A stretch of DNA of 64,000 nt from Halosimplex pelagicum (GCF_013415905.1 NZ_CP058909.1:5022001-5086000), one strand, 5' to 3'. Shown: positions 16,269 through 24,785, counted from the stretch's first letter. Translations and numbers: made by a program. The notes: a model not told the origin generated them from the letters alone.

Positions 16269-17420
16269 GTGAACCGCACCTACGGCACCGCCGGCGTCGT
16301 CGCGGTGGTCCTCGTGGCCGCCGTCGCCGCGGTGTCGGCCGGCGGCGTCCCGCTCGGCGGCGACGGCCCCGCGAACGCGACCGACGCGCCCGGCGCGACG
16401 GATACACCCTCCGACGGCGCGGACGCCGGTGCCGCGACGATCGCCCGCGACGGCGCGCACCTCTCGCTAGAGGGCGCGCCGAACCAGACCGTCGCCGGCG
16501 AGACGGATCTGGCGCCCGGGACCGAACTCGCGGTCCGGGTCGTCTCCGACGACGCCGCGAGTCCGTTCCTCGTCTCGCGGACGACGACCGTCGGCGAGGA
16601 CGGCGCGTTCTCGGCGGCCATCGACCTCTCGGGCGTCTCCGACGACGCCACCGCGCGGGCGATCGTCGTCCGTGACGGCGCCGAACTCGCCAACGTGAGC
16701 GCCCGCGTCAGCGCCGTCGAGGGCGTCACGCCGACCGACGACGAGTCAGAGAGCGGGACGGCCTTCGACCGCGAGGGCGACCGGCTCACGCTCGCGGCGC
16801 ACGAAAACGAGACGGTGCGCGGCGAGACCGACCTGTCGCCCGGGACCGACGTGACCGTCCGGCTCACGTCCTCGTCCGGCGCGTCGCCGTTCCTCGTCCA
16901 GCGGGCGGCGACCGTCGACGAGGACGGCCGGTTCGCCGCCGAGGTCGACCTCGTCGGCGTCGCCAACGGGTCGACCTTCGAGGCGACCGTCCGCCACGAC
17001 GGCGAGTCGGTCGCGACCGCCGAGGGCGTCGTGATCGGCGGGGACAACGAGGTGTCGACGACCGACACGAGCGACGGCAACTGGACGAAAGTGCCCGTCG
17101 ACGAGACGAGCCCGGTCGCCACGGAGAACCACAGCACGACCCTCGACTACGACGGCGACGCGCTGACGCTCGAATCCGCCGACAGGCAGACGATCGCCGG
17201 CGAGACGAACCTGTCGGCGGGCACCGAGGTGGAGCTTCGGATCAAGTCCACCACCGACACGAGCCCGTTCATCAAGTTCACCGCTGCGACCGTGACCGAG
17301 AGCGGCGAGTTCGACACCGCGGTGAACATGAGCGCGGTGTCGACCGGCTCGACCTTCGAAGTCGTCGTCCGCCACGACGGCGACACGGTCGCGGTCGCCG
17401 ACGGCGAGGTGGTCGAGTAA
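16269..17420 (+). CDS. surface protein with three BGTF-like repeats
   Basis: A 383-residue secreted protein: a signal-like hydrophobic segment (about 8-25), an Asp/Ala/Thr-rich spacer, then three copies of a domain of about 90 residues, each opening with a GETDLxPGTE-type motif and containing ASPFLV or TSPFIKF, a V..DG.F strand and a final VRHDG or VVRDG block. This is the layout of the haloarchaeal BGTF surface domain. No C-terminal membrane anchor is seen. I chose the GTG at 16269 because the hydrophobic segment follows at once; the longer open frame begins inside non-coding sequence. Confidence 0.75.
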   Translation: MNRTYGTAGVVAVVLVAAVAAVSAGGVPLGGDGPANATDAPGATDTPSDGADAGAATIARDGAHLSLEGAPNQTVAGETDLAPGTELAVRVVSDDAASPFLVSRTTTVGEDGAFSAAIDLSGVSDDATARAIVVRDGAELANVSARVSAVEGVTPTDDESESGTAFDREGDRLTLAAHENETVRGETDLSPGTDVTVRLTSSSGASPFLVQRAATVDEDGRFAAEVDLVGVANGSTFEATVRHDGESVATAEGVVIGGDNEVSTTDTSDGNWTKVPVDETSPVATENHSTTLDYDGDALTLESADRQTIAGETNLSAGTEVELRIKSTTDTSPFIKFTAATVTESGEFDTAVNMSAVSTGSTFEVVVRHDGDTVAVADGEVVE

Positions 17421-17663
17421 CGCCGGCCGCCCCGCTCGAACTGCTGTCAGGCTTCCGCGCTGCCGTTCCGTTCTTTCCCTTTGGGTGGCGGTACGCCGCC
17501 ACTCGCGTTCCGCTTCGACGTACCCGTGCGCTACCCCGACGCCACGGTCACCGCCCGGCTCGCGGCCGGTCGCCAGTCGCTCGTGACCACCGGCCGGTTA
17601 TCGGTCCGGGCGGTCGCTCGCACCACGTATAAATCGCTGGCCGTCGAAGGGCGACCAATCGCG
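17421..17663. other. 243-bp intergenic region with promoter of panB
   Basis: No gene is supported in this gap. The stretch ACGTATAAATCGC near 17624-17636 contains a good TATA box about 35 bases before the panB ATG, so a very short leader or a slightly displaced start point is possible. Confidence 0.5.
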
Positions 17664-18494
17664 ATGTCTCGCACGACGATACCGGACCTCTACGAGAAGC
17701 ACGAGGGCGGCGAGCCGCTGACGATGCTGACGGCCTACGACGCGCCCGTCGCCCGGCAGGTGGACGCGGCCGGCGTCGACATGATCCTCGTCGGCGACAG
17801 CGCCGGCGACAACCACCTCGGCTACGACGACACGCTGCCGGTCACGCTCGAGGAAGCGCTGTCGAACACCGCCGCGGTCGTCCGCGGGACCGAGGAGGCG
17901 TTCGTCGTCGCGGACCTGCCCTTCCTCACCTACGGCACGTCGATGGCCGAATCCGTCGAGAACGCCGGTCGCTTCCTCAAGGAGGCGGGCGCCGACGCCG
18001 TCAAGTTGGAGACGGCGCCCTACGGCGAGACGACGATCGAGATCGTCGACCGGCTGACCGAACTCGGCGTCCCCGTCCAGGGCCACGTCGGGCTGACGCC
18101 CCAGCGAAAGAACGAGATCGGCGGCGCGTACGTCCAGGGCCGCGACACCGACACCTCCTCGCCGGGCGAGGCGCTGGTGGAGACCGCACAGCGGCTGGCG
18201 GACGCGGGGGCGTTCTCGATCGTCCTCGAAACGGTCAGCGAGGGGGTCGCACGGGAGGTGACCGAGGCCGTGGACGTGCCGACGATCGGTATCGGGTCGG
18301 GCCGCTACGTCGACGGGCAGGTGCTCGTCGTCTCGGACGTGCTCGGGCTGGGCGGCGAGGAATACAGCCTCGCCAAGCAGTACGCGGACCTCGACTCGGA
18401 GATCCGCCGGGCCGTCGAGCAGTACGTCGAGGAGGTCGAGTCCGGGGAGTTCCCGACGCGGGACAACGCTTTCGACCCCGTCGACGAGGAGTGA
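17664..18494 (+). CDS. panB: 3-methyl-2-oxobutanoate hydroxymethyltransferase
   Basis: A 276-residue TIM-barrel enzyme, the first committed step of pantothenate and CoA synthesis: alpha-ketoisovalerate plus methylene-tetrahydropterin gives ketopantoate. The metal and substrate residues are at the expected places: Asp45 in VGDSAG, Asp84 in VADLPF, Lys114 and Glu116 in AVKLE, and Glu near 191 in FSIVLE. The HVGLTPQ and GIGSG blocks are typical of PanB. Full length. The start ATG gives the usual short N-terminus before LTMLTAYD. No other pantothenate gene lies nearby. Confidence 0.95.
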   Translation: MSRTTIPDLYEKHEGGEPLTMLTAYDAPVARQVDAAGVDMILVGDSAGDNHLGYDDTLPVTLEEALSNTAAVVRGTEEAFVVADLPFLTYGTSMAESVENAGRFLKEAGADAVKLETAPYGETTIEIVDRLTELGVPVQGHVGLTPQRKNEIGGAYVQGRDTDTSSPGEALVETAQRLADAGAFSIVLETVSEGVAREVTEAVDVPTIGIGSGRYVDGQVLVVSDVLGLGGEEYSLAKQYADLDSEIRRAVEQYVEEVESGEFPTRDNAFDPVDEE

Positions 18495-18571
18495 GGCGCC
18501 CGTTCTCGACCGATGAGCAGAACGTGTCACGATCAGAACTATTTTGAGACTGTCCGGTGATAGCGCGACCC

Positions 18572-18937
18572 ATGGTATTCGACAGGTCGCTCGAGTGCCC
18601 CCAGTGCGGAACCGAGTTCGAACAGCGCGAGGAACACGACGTGACGATCGACTACTGTCCGGACTGCGGCGGCGTCTGGCTCGACCCCGGCGAGCTCGGC
18701 GAACTGACCGGGTCGAAACACCGCAAACACGGGCACGGCCACTCCGACCGCGACATCGACATCGACCTCGACGAAGAAGAGGAGTACGAGGAAGAGGAGT
18801 ACGAGGAGGAGGAGGGCGGGTTACTCGGCGCCGTGACCTCGGCGCTCGGCGGCGACGGAGACGAGGAGGAATGGGGCGAGGAGGAAGACGAGTGGGGCGA
18901 CGAAGAGGAGTTCGGCGGGGGCGAAGAAGAGTTCTGA
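18572..18937 (+). CDS. TFIIB-type zinc ribbon protein with acidic tail
   Basis: A 121-residue protein. Residues 1-50 form a zf-TFIIB-type ribbon, CPQCGTEF then DYCPDCGGVWLDPGELGEL, with four Cys ligands. It is followed by a His/Lys patch (KHRKHGHGHSD) and a tail of about 55 residues made mostly of Glu, Asp and Gly with a few Tyr and Trp. The ribbon family is widespread and poorly understood; nucleic-acid or protein binding is inferred. A TATA-like ACTATTTTGA (18538-18547) lies about 27 bases before the ATG. Confidence 0.85.
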   Translation: MVFDRSLECPQCGTEFEQREEHDVTIDYCPDCGGVWLDPGELGELTGSKHRKHGHGHSDRDIDIDLDEEEEYEEEEYEEEEGGLLGAVTSALGGDGDEEEWGEEEDEWGDEEEFGGGEEEF

Positions 18938-19040
18938 CCGCCGCGCGGCGCGCCGTGCGACCCGGTCGACTCACCGGGCGACCGCCACCGCCGCGGACCG
19001 ACTCCCAGCCCGAACCCCGCTGTGGCTGTTCCGAAACCAC

Positions 19041-19065
19041 TATACCCTGGATTAGGTTAACCTAA
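19041..19065 (+). promoter_or_regulatory. TATA box plus IdeR/DtxR-like iron box
   Basis: A TATA element (TATACC, 19041-19046) sits 28 bases before the ATG at 19069, as in leaderless haloarchaeal promoters. Between them is a perfect 14-base palindrome, TTAGGTTAACCTAA (19052-19065), ending three bases before the start codon. This matches the TTAGGTTA half-site consensus of DtxR/IdeR iron regulators, which in haloarchaea include Idr and SirR-type proteins. Repression in iron-replete cells is inferred. Confidence 0.75.
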
Positions 19066-19068
19066 AAT

Positions 19069-20334
19069 ATGGACGACGATACGAGCGATCCGCGATTGAC
19101 GCGTCGGAAGTGTCTCGCCGGTGGGAGTGCCCTCTTCGGGAGCGCGCTGCTCGCGGGCTGTGCCGGGGGCGGCGACGAGACGCCGAGCGACGGGACGGCG
19201 ACCGAGGGGTCGGCCGGCGGCGAGCCGGCGGAGTCGGCCACGGCGACGCCCGCGCCGACCGACGCGCCGACGGCGACCGCGACGGACGACGGCGGCTACA
19301 GCGCGACGCTCTCGCCGGTGGGCGAGGTGACGCTCGACTCCGAACCGGAGAGCGTCTTCACGATGTACAACCAGTTCGCGGACATGCTCGTCGCGCTCGG
19401 GTACGGCGACACGGTCAACTCGATGTTCGTCCCGGAGATGGCCGGGCCGACGATGAACCACTACTACGAGCGCCTCGACGGCGTCTCCTTCGACTGGGAG
19501 GGGCTCCCGAACCCCTTCGACGACTTCTCGAAGGAGTTCTTCTACGGACTCGAAAGCGACGTCCACCTCCTCGACCCCGCCTGGGCGACCACCCAGAGCA
19601 ACTGGAGCCGGGACGACGTCGCGGAGATCACCGACTCCGTCGGCCCCTTCTTCGGGAACTTCTACAGCGGCACGCACGCCGCGCCCCCCGAGTCCTACGG
19701 CGAGGACTACCAGTACTACACGCTCTGGGAGCTGTTCGGGCGCGTCGCCGAGCTCTTCCGGGAGCGCGAGCGCTACGAGCAGCTCGCGGCCGTCCACAGC
19801 GACCTCGTCGCCACCATCGAGGCCGACCTCCCGCCGAAAGAGGAACGGCCGACCGCCGTGCGCGTCACGCTCGGCGACGGGCAGTTCTGGACGTACCACC
19901 TGAACCGGCCCGGCTTCTGGCTCGCCGATACCCGGCCGCTCGCCGCCGTCGACGCCTTCGACAGCGAGCAGTGGGACGGCCTGTGGGGCTCGGTCGGCTA
20001 CGAGACGATGATCGAGGCCGACCCCGACGTGATCCTCCACCTCTGGGGGATGACGCCGCGCTACGACATGGCGAACGTCCGCGAGCAGCTCCGCTCGGAC
20101 GACGTCGGCGCGGAGCTCTCCGCCGTGCAGAACGACCGCGTCTACGCACAGGGGATGCGCTACCAGGGGCCGCTGATGAACCTCTTCCAGATCGAGATGA
20201 CCGCCAAACAGCTCTACCCCGATGTCTTCGGCGAGTGGCCCGGCTACGAGGACGGCGACCACTACCCCGAGCTCCCCGCCGAGGAACGGCTGTTCGACCG
20301 CGAGCGCGTCGCCGGCATCGTCACCGGGAACTGA
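19069..20334 (+). CDS. iron-type ABC substrate-binding lipoprotein
   Basis: A 421-residue periplasmic-type binding protein with a Tat lipoprotein signal: RRKCLAGG (residues 12-19) and lipobox LAGC (Cys near 31). A Thr/Ala-rich spacer is followed by the type III binding fold used for iron complexes or cobalamin: YSATLSPVGEVTLDSEPESVFTMYNQFADMLVALGYGD is the usual opening, with a DVILHLWGMTP block later. The promoter carries a consensus iron box, supporting ferric-siderophore uptake. No permease or ATPase gene adjoins it, so it must use a transporter encoded elsewhere. Confidence 0.87.
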   Translation: MDDDTSDPRLTRRKCLAGGSALFGSALLAGCAGGGDETPSDGTATEGSAGGEPAESATATPAPTDAPTATATDDGGYSATLSPVGEVTLDSEPESVFTMYNQFADMLVALGYGDTVNSMFVPEMAGPTMNHYYERLDGVSFDWEGLPNPFDDFSKEFFYGLESDVHLLDPAWATTQSNWSRDDVAEITDSVGPFFGNFYSGTHAAPPESYGEDYQYYTLWELFGRVAELFRERERYEQLAAVHSDLVATIEADLPPKEERPTAVRVTLGDGQFWTYHLNRPGFWLADTRPLAAVDAFDSEQWDGLWGSVGYETMIEADPDVILHLWGMTPRYDMANVREQLRSDDVGAELSAVQNDRVYAQGMRYQGPLMNLFQIEMTAKQLYPDVFGEWPGYEDGDHYPELPAEERLFDRERVAGIVTGN

Positions 20335-20379
20335 CGGCGCCACCCCGGCACTCCCGAGAGTCGACGCCGCCCGCCCCGC

Positions 20380-21465
20380 TCACGGGAACCGAACCGACCG
20401 CTCGTCGGTGTCGACCGCGACCCGACCGCCCATCGGCACCGGCGCCGTCGGGTTCGTGTGGCCGAAGTCGAGGTCGAAGACGACCGGTGCCCCGGTGTTG
20501 TACTCGCGGACCCACTCGCTGACCGCCGCGCGCTGGTTCTCGCGGTACTCGGTCCGCTCCTCGTCGGTCCGGTCGCTCTCGCGACTGCGGGTCTGCGGGC
20601 GACCGACGAGGACGGCGTCGAACCGCTCCAGCAGGCCGCGCTCGCCGAGGACGGTGAGTTTCCGCCGCACGTCCTCGGCGCTCGGCAGCTCCTCGGAGGT
20701 CTCCAGGGCGAGGACCGCCCCGTCCAGATCCGCGGGGTCGGGAACCGCGCGGTCGGCGGCCAGCAGCCAGGGCAGGACGGTGAGACAGCCGCCCCAGAGC
20801 CGGCCCGAGATTTCCTCGCCCTCGCGGGCGTCGGGCACGTCCCACCGCCAGCCCTCGTTGGCCTCGTACGCCGGCTCGGTCTCCCGGAAGTCGTCGCGGC
20901 CCCACTCGACGGTGTCGTCGGTCCACGCCTCGGCCGGTTCGAGTTCGCCCAGCGACTCCTCGAACAGCGCCCGGCGGAGGTACCGCTCGGTGTACTCGGG
21001 GAAGCTCCCGGGCGTCGCGACCTGATTCAGGAGTTGCCCGCCGTAGCACGAGACGACCCCGTGGGTCCACAGGTAGCTGGCGAGGCAGGTGTTGTCGCTC
21101 ATGCCGAAGAATCGAGTGGGGTTCGCCCGCAGGATATCGGGGTCGAGGTGTCTCAGCACGCGGACCTGGTCGTCGCCGCCGATGGTCGCGAACGCGGCCG
21201 AGATCTCGGGGTCGCGGAACGCCTCGTGTACGTCCGCGGCGCGCATCTCCGGGCGCTCGCGAAGCTCGCCGGGGTCGGCCTCGGCGGTCCCGAAGACGAC
21301 CGGGTCGAGGTCGAACCGGTCGCGCAGGCGTTCGAGCGCGAGGTCCAGCACGTCCGGGAACAGCGTCGCCGCGCCGCCGGAGGGCGCGATCACGGCCACC
21401 CGGTCGCCCGGCTCCGCGGGCGGGGGCGTGACGAACTCGGGGCTGCGGTCGTCGCCGTCGCTCAT
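20380..21465 (-). CDS. S66 family serine peptidase (LD-carboxypeptidase / MccF-like)
   Basis: A 361-residue S66 peptidase. The nucleophile is Ser123 in GMSDNT; the Glu and His of the family triad are in LALETSEE and DFGHTNP. The N-terminal block GDRVAVIAPSGGA and the central IGGDDQVRVL are typical. S66 includes peptidoglycan LD-carboxypeptidases and MccF-type amidases that inactivate microcin C. Archaea lack murein, so a role in peptide-nucleotide detoxification or peptide turnover is more likely. It is convergent with the iron-binding lipoprotein gene, 45 bases apart. Confidence 0.85.
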   Translation of the reverse strand: MSDGDDRSPEFVTPPPAEPGDRVAVIAPSGGAATLFPDVLDLALERLRDRFDLDPVVFGTAEADPGELRERPEMRAADVHEAFRDPEISAAFATIGGDDQVRVLRHLDPDILRANPTRFFGMSDNTCLASYLWTHGVVSCYGGQLLNQVATPGSFPEYTERYLRRALFEESLGELEPAEAWTDDTVEWGRDDFRETEPAYEANEGWRWDVPDAREGEEISGRLWGGCLTVLPWLLAADRAVPDPADLDGAVLALETSEELPSAEDVRRKLTVLGERGLLERFDAVLVGRPQTRSRESDRTDEERTEYRENQRAAVSEWVREYNTGAPVVFDLDFGHTNPTAPVPMGGRVAVDTDERSVRFP

Positions 21466-21527
21466 GCCCGGACAGTCGGGTGCCGTCGGAAAACCGTTTG
21501 CGACGCGGTGGGACGGGGTAGCACGAC

Positions 21528-21824
21528 CTACCGGCCGCGACCGCGCCGGCCGGCGAACCAGGGGCGGTGCCACCACTGCCAGAGCCGCTTGGTGAGTCGC
21601 GTCACCGGGAACGGGCCGTGGCCGAGCAGCGTCATCGAGAACCCGACGGCGAGCGTGCCGAGGAAGGCGACGACGCCGGCGCCGGCCGACAGAACCCAGG
21701 GGCTCGCGGCGTCGACCCACGGGTCGGCTGAGATAAAGAGGACAGTGAGCGCGGCGACGACGGAGGGGACGAGGGCGTCGACGACGCTGAGGACGGCGAC
21801 GCCGACGACGCGGAGGGCCTTCAT
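21528..21824 (-). CDS. small membrane protein
   Basis: A 98-residue protein with two clear membrane segments (about 7-33 and 43-68) and a basic aromatic tail (KRLWQWWHRPW followed by Arg/Gly). The positive-inside rule puts the tail in the cytoplasm. No known family was recognised. It follows the ferredoxin gene in the same direction, 21 bases away, so co-transcription is possible. Confidence 0.7.
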   Translation of the reverse strand: MKALRVVGVAVLSVVDALVPSVVAALTVLFISADPWVDAASPWVLSAGAGVVAFLGTLAVGFSMTLLGHGPFPVTRLTKRLWQWWHRPWFAGRRGRGR

Positions 21825-21845
21825 GTGGATTCGATTCGGACCGTG

Positions 21846-22187
21846 TCAGTCGTCCGCGGAGACGGCGTCGGGGTCGGCGCCAGCGGCCCGGGCCGCGTCG
21901 TCCTCGATGCTGGGGGGGTACTTGCCGCGGTCGAGGACGAGATCCGACTGCGGGCGGGCCATGCAGGTCAGCGCGTAGTTCTCGGCCTCCTCTTCGGTGA
22001 ACCCGCGGGCGGCCGGCTGGGTGACTTCGCCGGCCTCGATCTTCGCCGAACAGGCGAGACACATCCCCACGCGGCAGGAGTACTCCTGGGCGATGCCCTC
22101 CTCGATGCACCGGCTGAGGATGGTCTCCGTGTCCGAGACCGTGATCTCCTCGCCCGTCCCAGCGAACTCGACGGTGTACTCGGTCAT
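21846..22187 (-). CDS. [2Fe-2S] ferredoxin
   Basis: A 113-residue plant-type ferredoxin. The cluster ligands are Cys38, Cys43 and Cys46 in CRVGMCLAC and Cys75 in ALTCMA, the standard CX4CX2C...C pattern. The short N-terminus lacks the large acidic insertion typical of the main halophilic ferredoxins, so this is probably a specialised electron carrier rather than the 2-oxoacid oxidoreductase partner. The acidic tail (SIEDDAARAAGADPDAVSADD) is disordered. The ATG at 22187 gives the usual TEYTVEF opening. Confidence 0.9.
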   Translation of the reverse strand: MTEYTVEFAGTGEEITVSDTETILSRCIEEGIAQEYSCRVGMCLACSAKIEAGEVTQPAARGFTEEEAENYALTCMARPQSDLVLDRGKYPPSIEDDAARAAGADPDAVSADD

Positions 22188-22323
22188 GCCCCTCGATTCG
22201 ACGCTCTCCACCTAAACTCTTTATGCCGGGCGGTGGACGACGCTCGGTCCCGTGTGGATTGTGGGTTCCGAGTCGTTCCCCGGGGAACGAACGGAGGCGG
22301 TCGCGACGCGCTCGGCGACAGGT

Positions 22324-22734
22324 TCAGAAGTACTCGTCGACGATGTCGCCGAGCGACTCGCTGTCGCGGTCGAAGGTGAAGACGAGGCCGGACCACTCGC
22401 GGACGGGGAAGTGGGCGACGACGACGGAGTCGTACCACCGGACGGTGGCGTCGAGCGTCCCGAAGTCGAACAGCGCGCCCTCCTGCGCGGGGTCGCCAAG
22501 TCCCTTCATGACGAGCGTCTCGACGCGCTCTTCGAGTTCGGCGTCGCTGAACTGCGCCGCGATGTCCTCCCGGAGGTAGACGACCTCGTGGTCGTCGCCC
22601 CCGTAGCGGACCGCCGCGCGGAGCGCGCCCTCGTCGCTCTCCCGTATCTGTTCGACGATCTCCCTGCCCTCCTCGCTGGCGTCGGCCAGGTCGGACTCGA
22701 TGTCGTCGAGTTCCTCGTCGGGAGAGTCTGTCAT
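22324..22734 (-). CDS. haloarchaeal conserved protein of unknown function
   Basis: A 136-residue acidic soluble protein. After a helical, Glu/Asp-rich start (about 1-35) it has an alpha/beta domain: GALRAAVRYGGDDHEVVYLREDIAAQF, ERVETLVMKGLGD, LDATVRWYDSVVVAHFPV and SGLVFTFDRDSES. This order suggests a sensor-like fold common in small haloarchaeal proteins. No catalytic residues were recognised. Divergent from nth with 130 bases between. I chose the ATG at 22734 (MTDSPDEE); an ATG ten codons upstream gives a basic extension and is less likely. Confidence 0.7.
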   Translation of the reverse strand: MTDSPDEELDDIESDLADASEEGREIVEQIRESDEGALRAAVRYGGDDHEVVYLREDIAAQFSDAELEERVETLVMKGLGDPAQEGALFDFGTLDATVRWYDSVVVAHFPVREWSGLVFTFDRDSESLGDIVDEYF

Positions 22735-22864
22735 GTCCGCTCGATGGGCGGCGACGGACATAAAGCCACCCCGCCGGGACTCGACCGCGATAGCGACGGC
22801 TCCGCGTACCCCCCGTCCCGAGACCGAACCACTCAAGCGCGATTCGGCCGATGGATCGGCCACA

Positions 22865-23551
22865 ATGGGCACGCCGCTTCCCTCGCGCGCGGAGCAGGCC
22901 GAAGAAGTGATCGAACGGCTCTGGGAGGAGTACCCCGACGCCACGATCTCCCTGAACTTCTCGAACCGACTCGAGCTGCTCGTCGCCGTCGTGCTGTCGG
23001 CCCAGTGTACCGACGAGCGCGTCAACCAGGAGACCGAGGACCTCTTCGAGAAGTACCAGTCCGCCGAGGACTACGCCGAGGCGGACGTCGAGGAACTCTC
23101 CGAGGACATCGGGTCGATCACCTACCACAACAGCAAGGCCGACTACCTCAAGACCTCCGGGCGGATCATCGCCGACGAACACGACGGCGAGGTGCCGGAC
23201 ACGATGGAGGAGCTGACCGACCTGAAGGGCGTCGGCCGGAAGACCGCGAACGTCATCCTCCAGCACGGCTACGACCTGGTCGAGGGGATCGTCGTCGACA
23301 CGCACGTCCAGCGGCTCTCCCGGCGGCTCGGGATCACCGAGGAAGAGCGTCCCCAGGCCATCGAGGAGGACCTGCTGCCGGTCGTCCCCGAGGAGGAGTG
23401 GAAGTGGTACACGCACCTGCTGATCAGCCACGGCCGAGCGGTGTGTACGGCGCGCAACCCCGACTGCGACGAGTGCGTCCTGGCGGATATCTGCCCGTCG
23501 GCGAAGGGCGATTCGGACGTGGACCTCGCGAGCGGCGAGCCCTGGGATTAG
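22865..23551 (+). CDS. nth: endonuclease III (base-excision glycosylase/AP lyase)
   Basis: A 228-residue HhH-GPD glycosylase. The helix-hairpin-helix is LKGVGRKTANVIL with catalytic Lys126; the conserved Asp145 is in VVDTHVQR. The C-terminal iron-sulfur loop has Cys194, Cys201, Cys204 and Cys210 (CX6CX2CX5C), binding a [4Fe-4S] cluster. It removes oxidised pyrimidines and cuts the backbone. Full length, single copy here, no operon partner. The ATG at 22865 fits homologue length. Confidence 0.95.
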   Translation: MGTPLPSRAEQAEEVIERLWEEYPDATISLNFSNRLELLVAVVLSAQCTDERVNQETEDLFEKYQSAEDYAEADVEELSEDIGSITYHNSKADYLKTSGRIIADEHDGEVPDTMEELTDLKGVGRKTANVILQHGYDLVEGIVVDTHVQRLSRRLGITEEERPQAIEEDLLPVVPEEEWKWYTHLLISHGRAVCTARNPDCDECVLADICPSAKGDSDVDLASGEPWD

Positions 23552-23812
23552 GTTGATCGGCTCTCTGCGGAGGTCGCCAGCGTACGGGTAACAAGTTGTC
23601 TGCGAGCCGGAGCGACGCGTCGTGGTACCGATTCGGTCTGCATTCGAACGCACGGCCCCACAGTTAGTCCCTCCATCGCAATGTCCTGCTGTGTACCGAC
23701 CGCCTGTCCACCTCTCGCGTTTCGCGTGCTGTCACATCGGACCGATGGGTCAGACAGCGAGTGGACCGCAAGGACGGACAGTACTATTAGGCCGCGAGAA
23801 CCAGCGTTTACG

Positions 23813-24688
23813 ATGACCGAGTGGCGCGTTCCTCCGTGGCGCGAGTCCGGGGGACCATCCGTTCTCTCTGATATCGAGATACTCCGGAAGATGGCTGAGC
23901 AGGGGGTACTCTCCGTTCACACACTTTCTGAAGGTCGGAGATCGAAGAGTCAGATCCGGCTCCAGTGTCGGTATCTACGGAAGCTTGGTCTGGTAGAGAG
24001 GATGGGAAGCGAACTCTACGGTCTCACGGCCAGCGGTGAACGAGTCATCGACGGGTCGAGAGAGATGCCACAGTCGAACGGGTACTTCGACCTGCAGACG
24101 TTGTTAGACCTATCCGACAACCGCATCACTGACCTCTCTCTGTTGACCCAAGAGGATATCAAACAGATCAACTTCGACATTTACAGGGAAGTGAAGAACC
24201 CGGACGAAGAGACCGCGCACGAGTACTCGGTAGACGTGCGGGACGCTCGCAGGAAATCGCGGGAGGTGCTGTCGGCGAAACGATGGAAACTGGATCGAAT
24301 CCTCCGAGAGTTTCCCCGGACAGAACCGATCACGTCCCAGTGTGCTCACTGGGTCGCTTCGCTCGTCTCCTTTCATCTATTCCCCGATGCCAATCATCGA
24401 ACGGCGATGATCGCGTTGTATCGGCTCGCTCTCGCAAACGAGGTTGTCGGTGAGGACCATCGGTGGCCGGGTGACAAGACCGAAATCGGCAAAGCGGTGT
24501 TGCTCTCCAAATTCCATCGTCACCTATCTCCGGAGCGTAACTTCGAGCGACTCTGGAGACGGGATACACTATATTGGCACTGGTTCCAGTATTTCGAGTC
24601 CCTACTGTTCGGTGTTGAGTACCCCGCGTTGAACCATCACTCCGAGAAGGCCCTGCGTAAAAAACTGCAGCGAGTCAGAGACGAGTAG
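23813..24688 (+). CDS. winged-helix plus Fic/Doc-domain protein
   Basis: A 291-residue protein. Residues 15-80 form a winged-helix DNA-binding domain (LSDIEILRKMAEQGVLSVHTLSE, then RYLRKLGLVERMG...LTASGERVI). The C-terminal half carries the Fic/Doc active-site loop HLFPDANHRTA (188-198), with His188, Asp192, Asn194 and Arg196; it is closer to Doc (HxFxDANKRTA) than to classical Fic (HPFxxGNGR). Such enzymes transfer AMP or phosphate to target proteins. GC is visibly lower and third positions less GC-biased than in flanking genes, suggesting transfer. A TATA-like TACTATTAG (about 23781-23789) lies 27 bases before the ATG. It faces a tiny ORF that could encode a partner. Confidence 0.8.
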   Translation: MTEWRVPPWRESGGPSVLSDIEILRKMAEQGVLSVHTLSEGRRSKSQIRLQCRYLRKLGLVERMGSELYGLTASGERVIDGSREMPQSNGYFDLQTLLDLSDNRITDLSLLTQEDIKQINFDIYREVKNPDEETAHEYSVDVRDARRKSREVLSAKRWKLDRILREFPRTEPITSQCAHWVASLVSFHLFPDANHRTAMIALYRLALANEVVGEDHRWPGDKTEIGKAVLLSKFHRHLSPERNFERLWRRDTLYWHWFQYFESLLFGVEYPALNHHSEKALRKKLQRVRDE

Positions 24689-24692
24689 GAGG

Positions 24693-24785
24693 CTACTCCG
24701 AGTCGACAGTGCCCATCTTCACGTAGGCACTCTTTCGCTTTTCGACGTGCTTCTCGACTTTTTTCTCTAGTTCTTCCCGGTCCAT
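24693..24785 (-). CDS. 30-residue small protein facing the Fic/Doc gene
   Basis: The minus strand from 24785 reads ATG through TAG at 24693 and encodes 30 residues, beginning MDREELEKKVEKHVEKRKS and ending MGTVDSE. It is a strongly charged, helix-forming Lys/Glu peptide. Its stop lies four bases from the Fic/Doc stop, and a good TATA box (24810-24819) sits about 27 bases upstream of the ATG, so a leaderless transcript is plausible. Base composition matches the Fic/Doc gene more than the rest of the window. It may be an antitoxin-like inhibitor, but 30 residues is short and this is inference. Confidence 0.5.
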   Translation of the reverse strand: MDREELEKKVEKHVEKRKSAYVKMGTVDSE

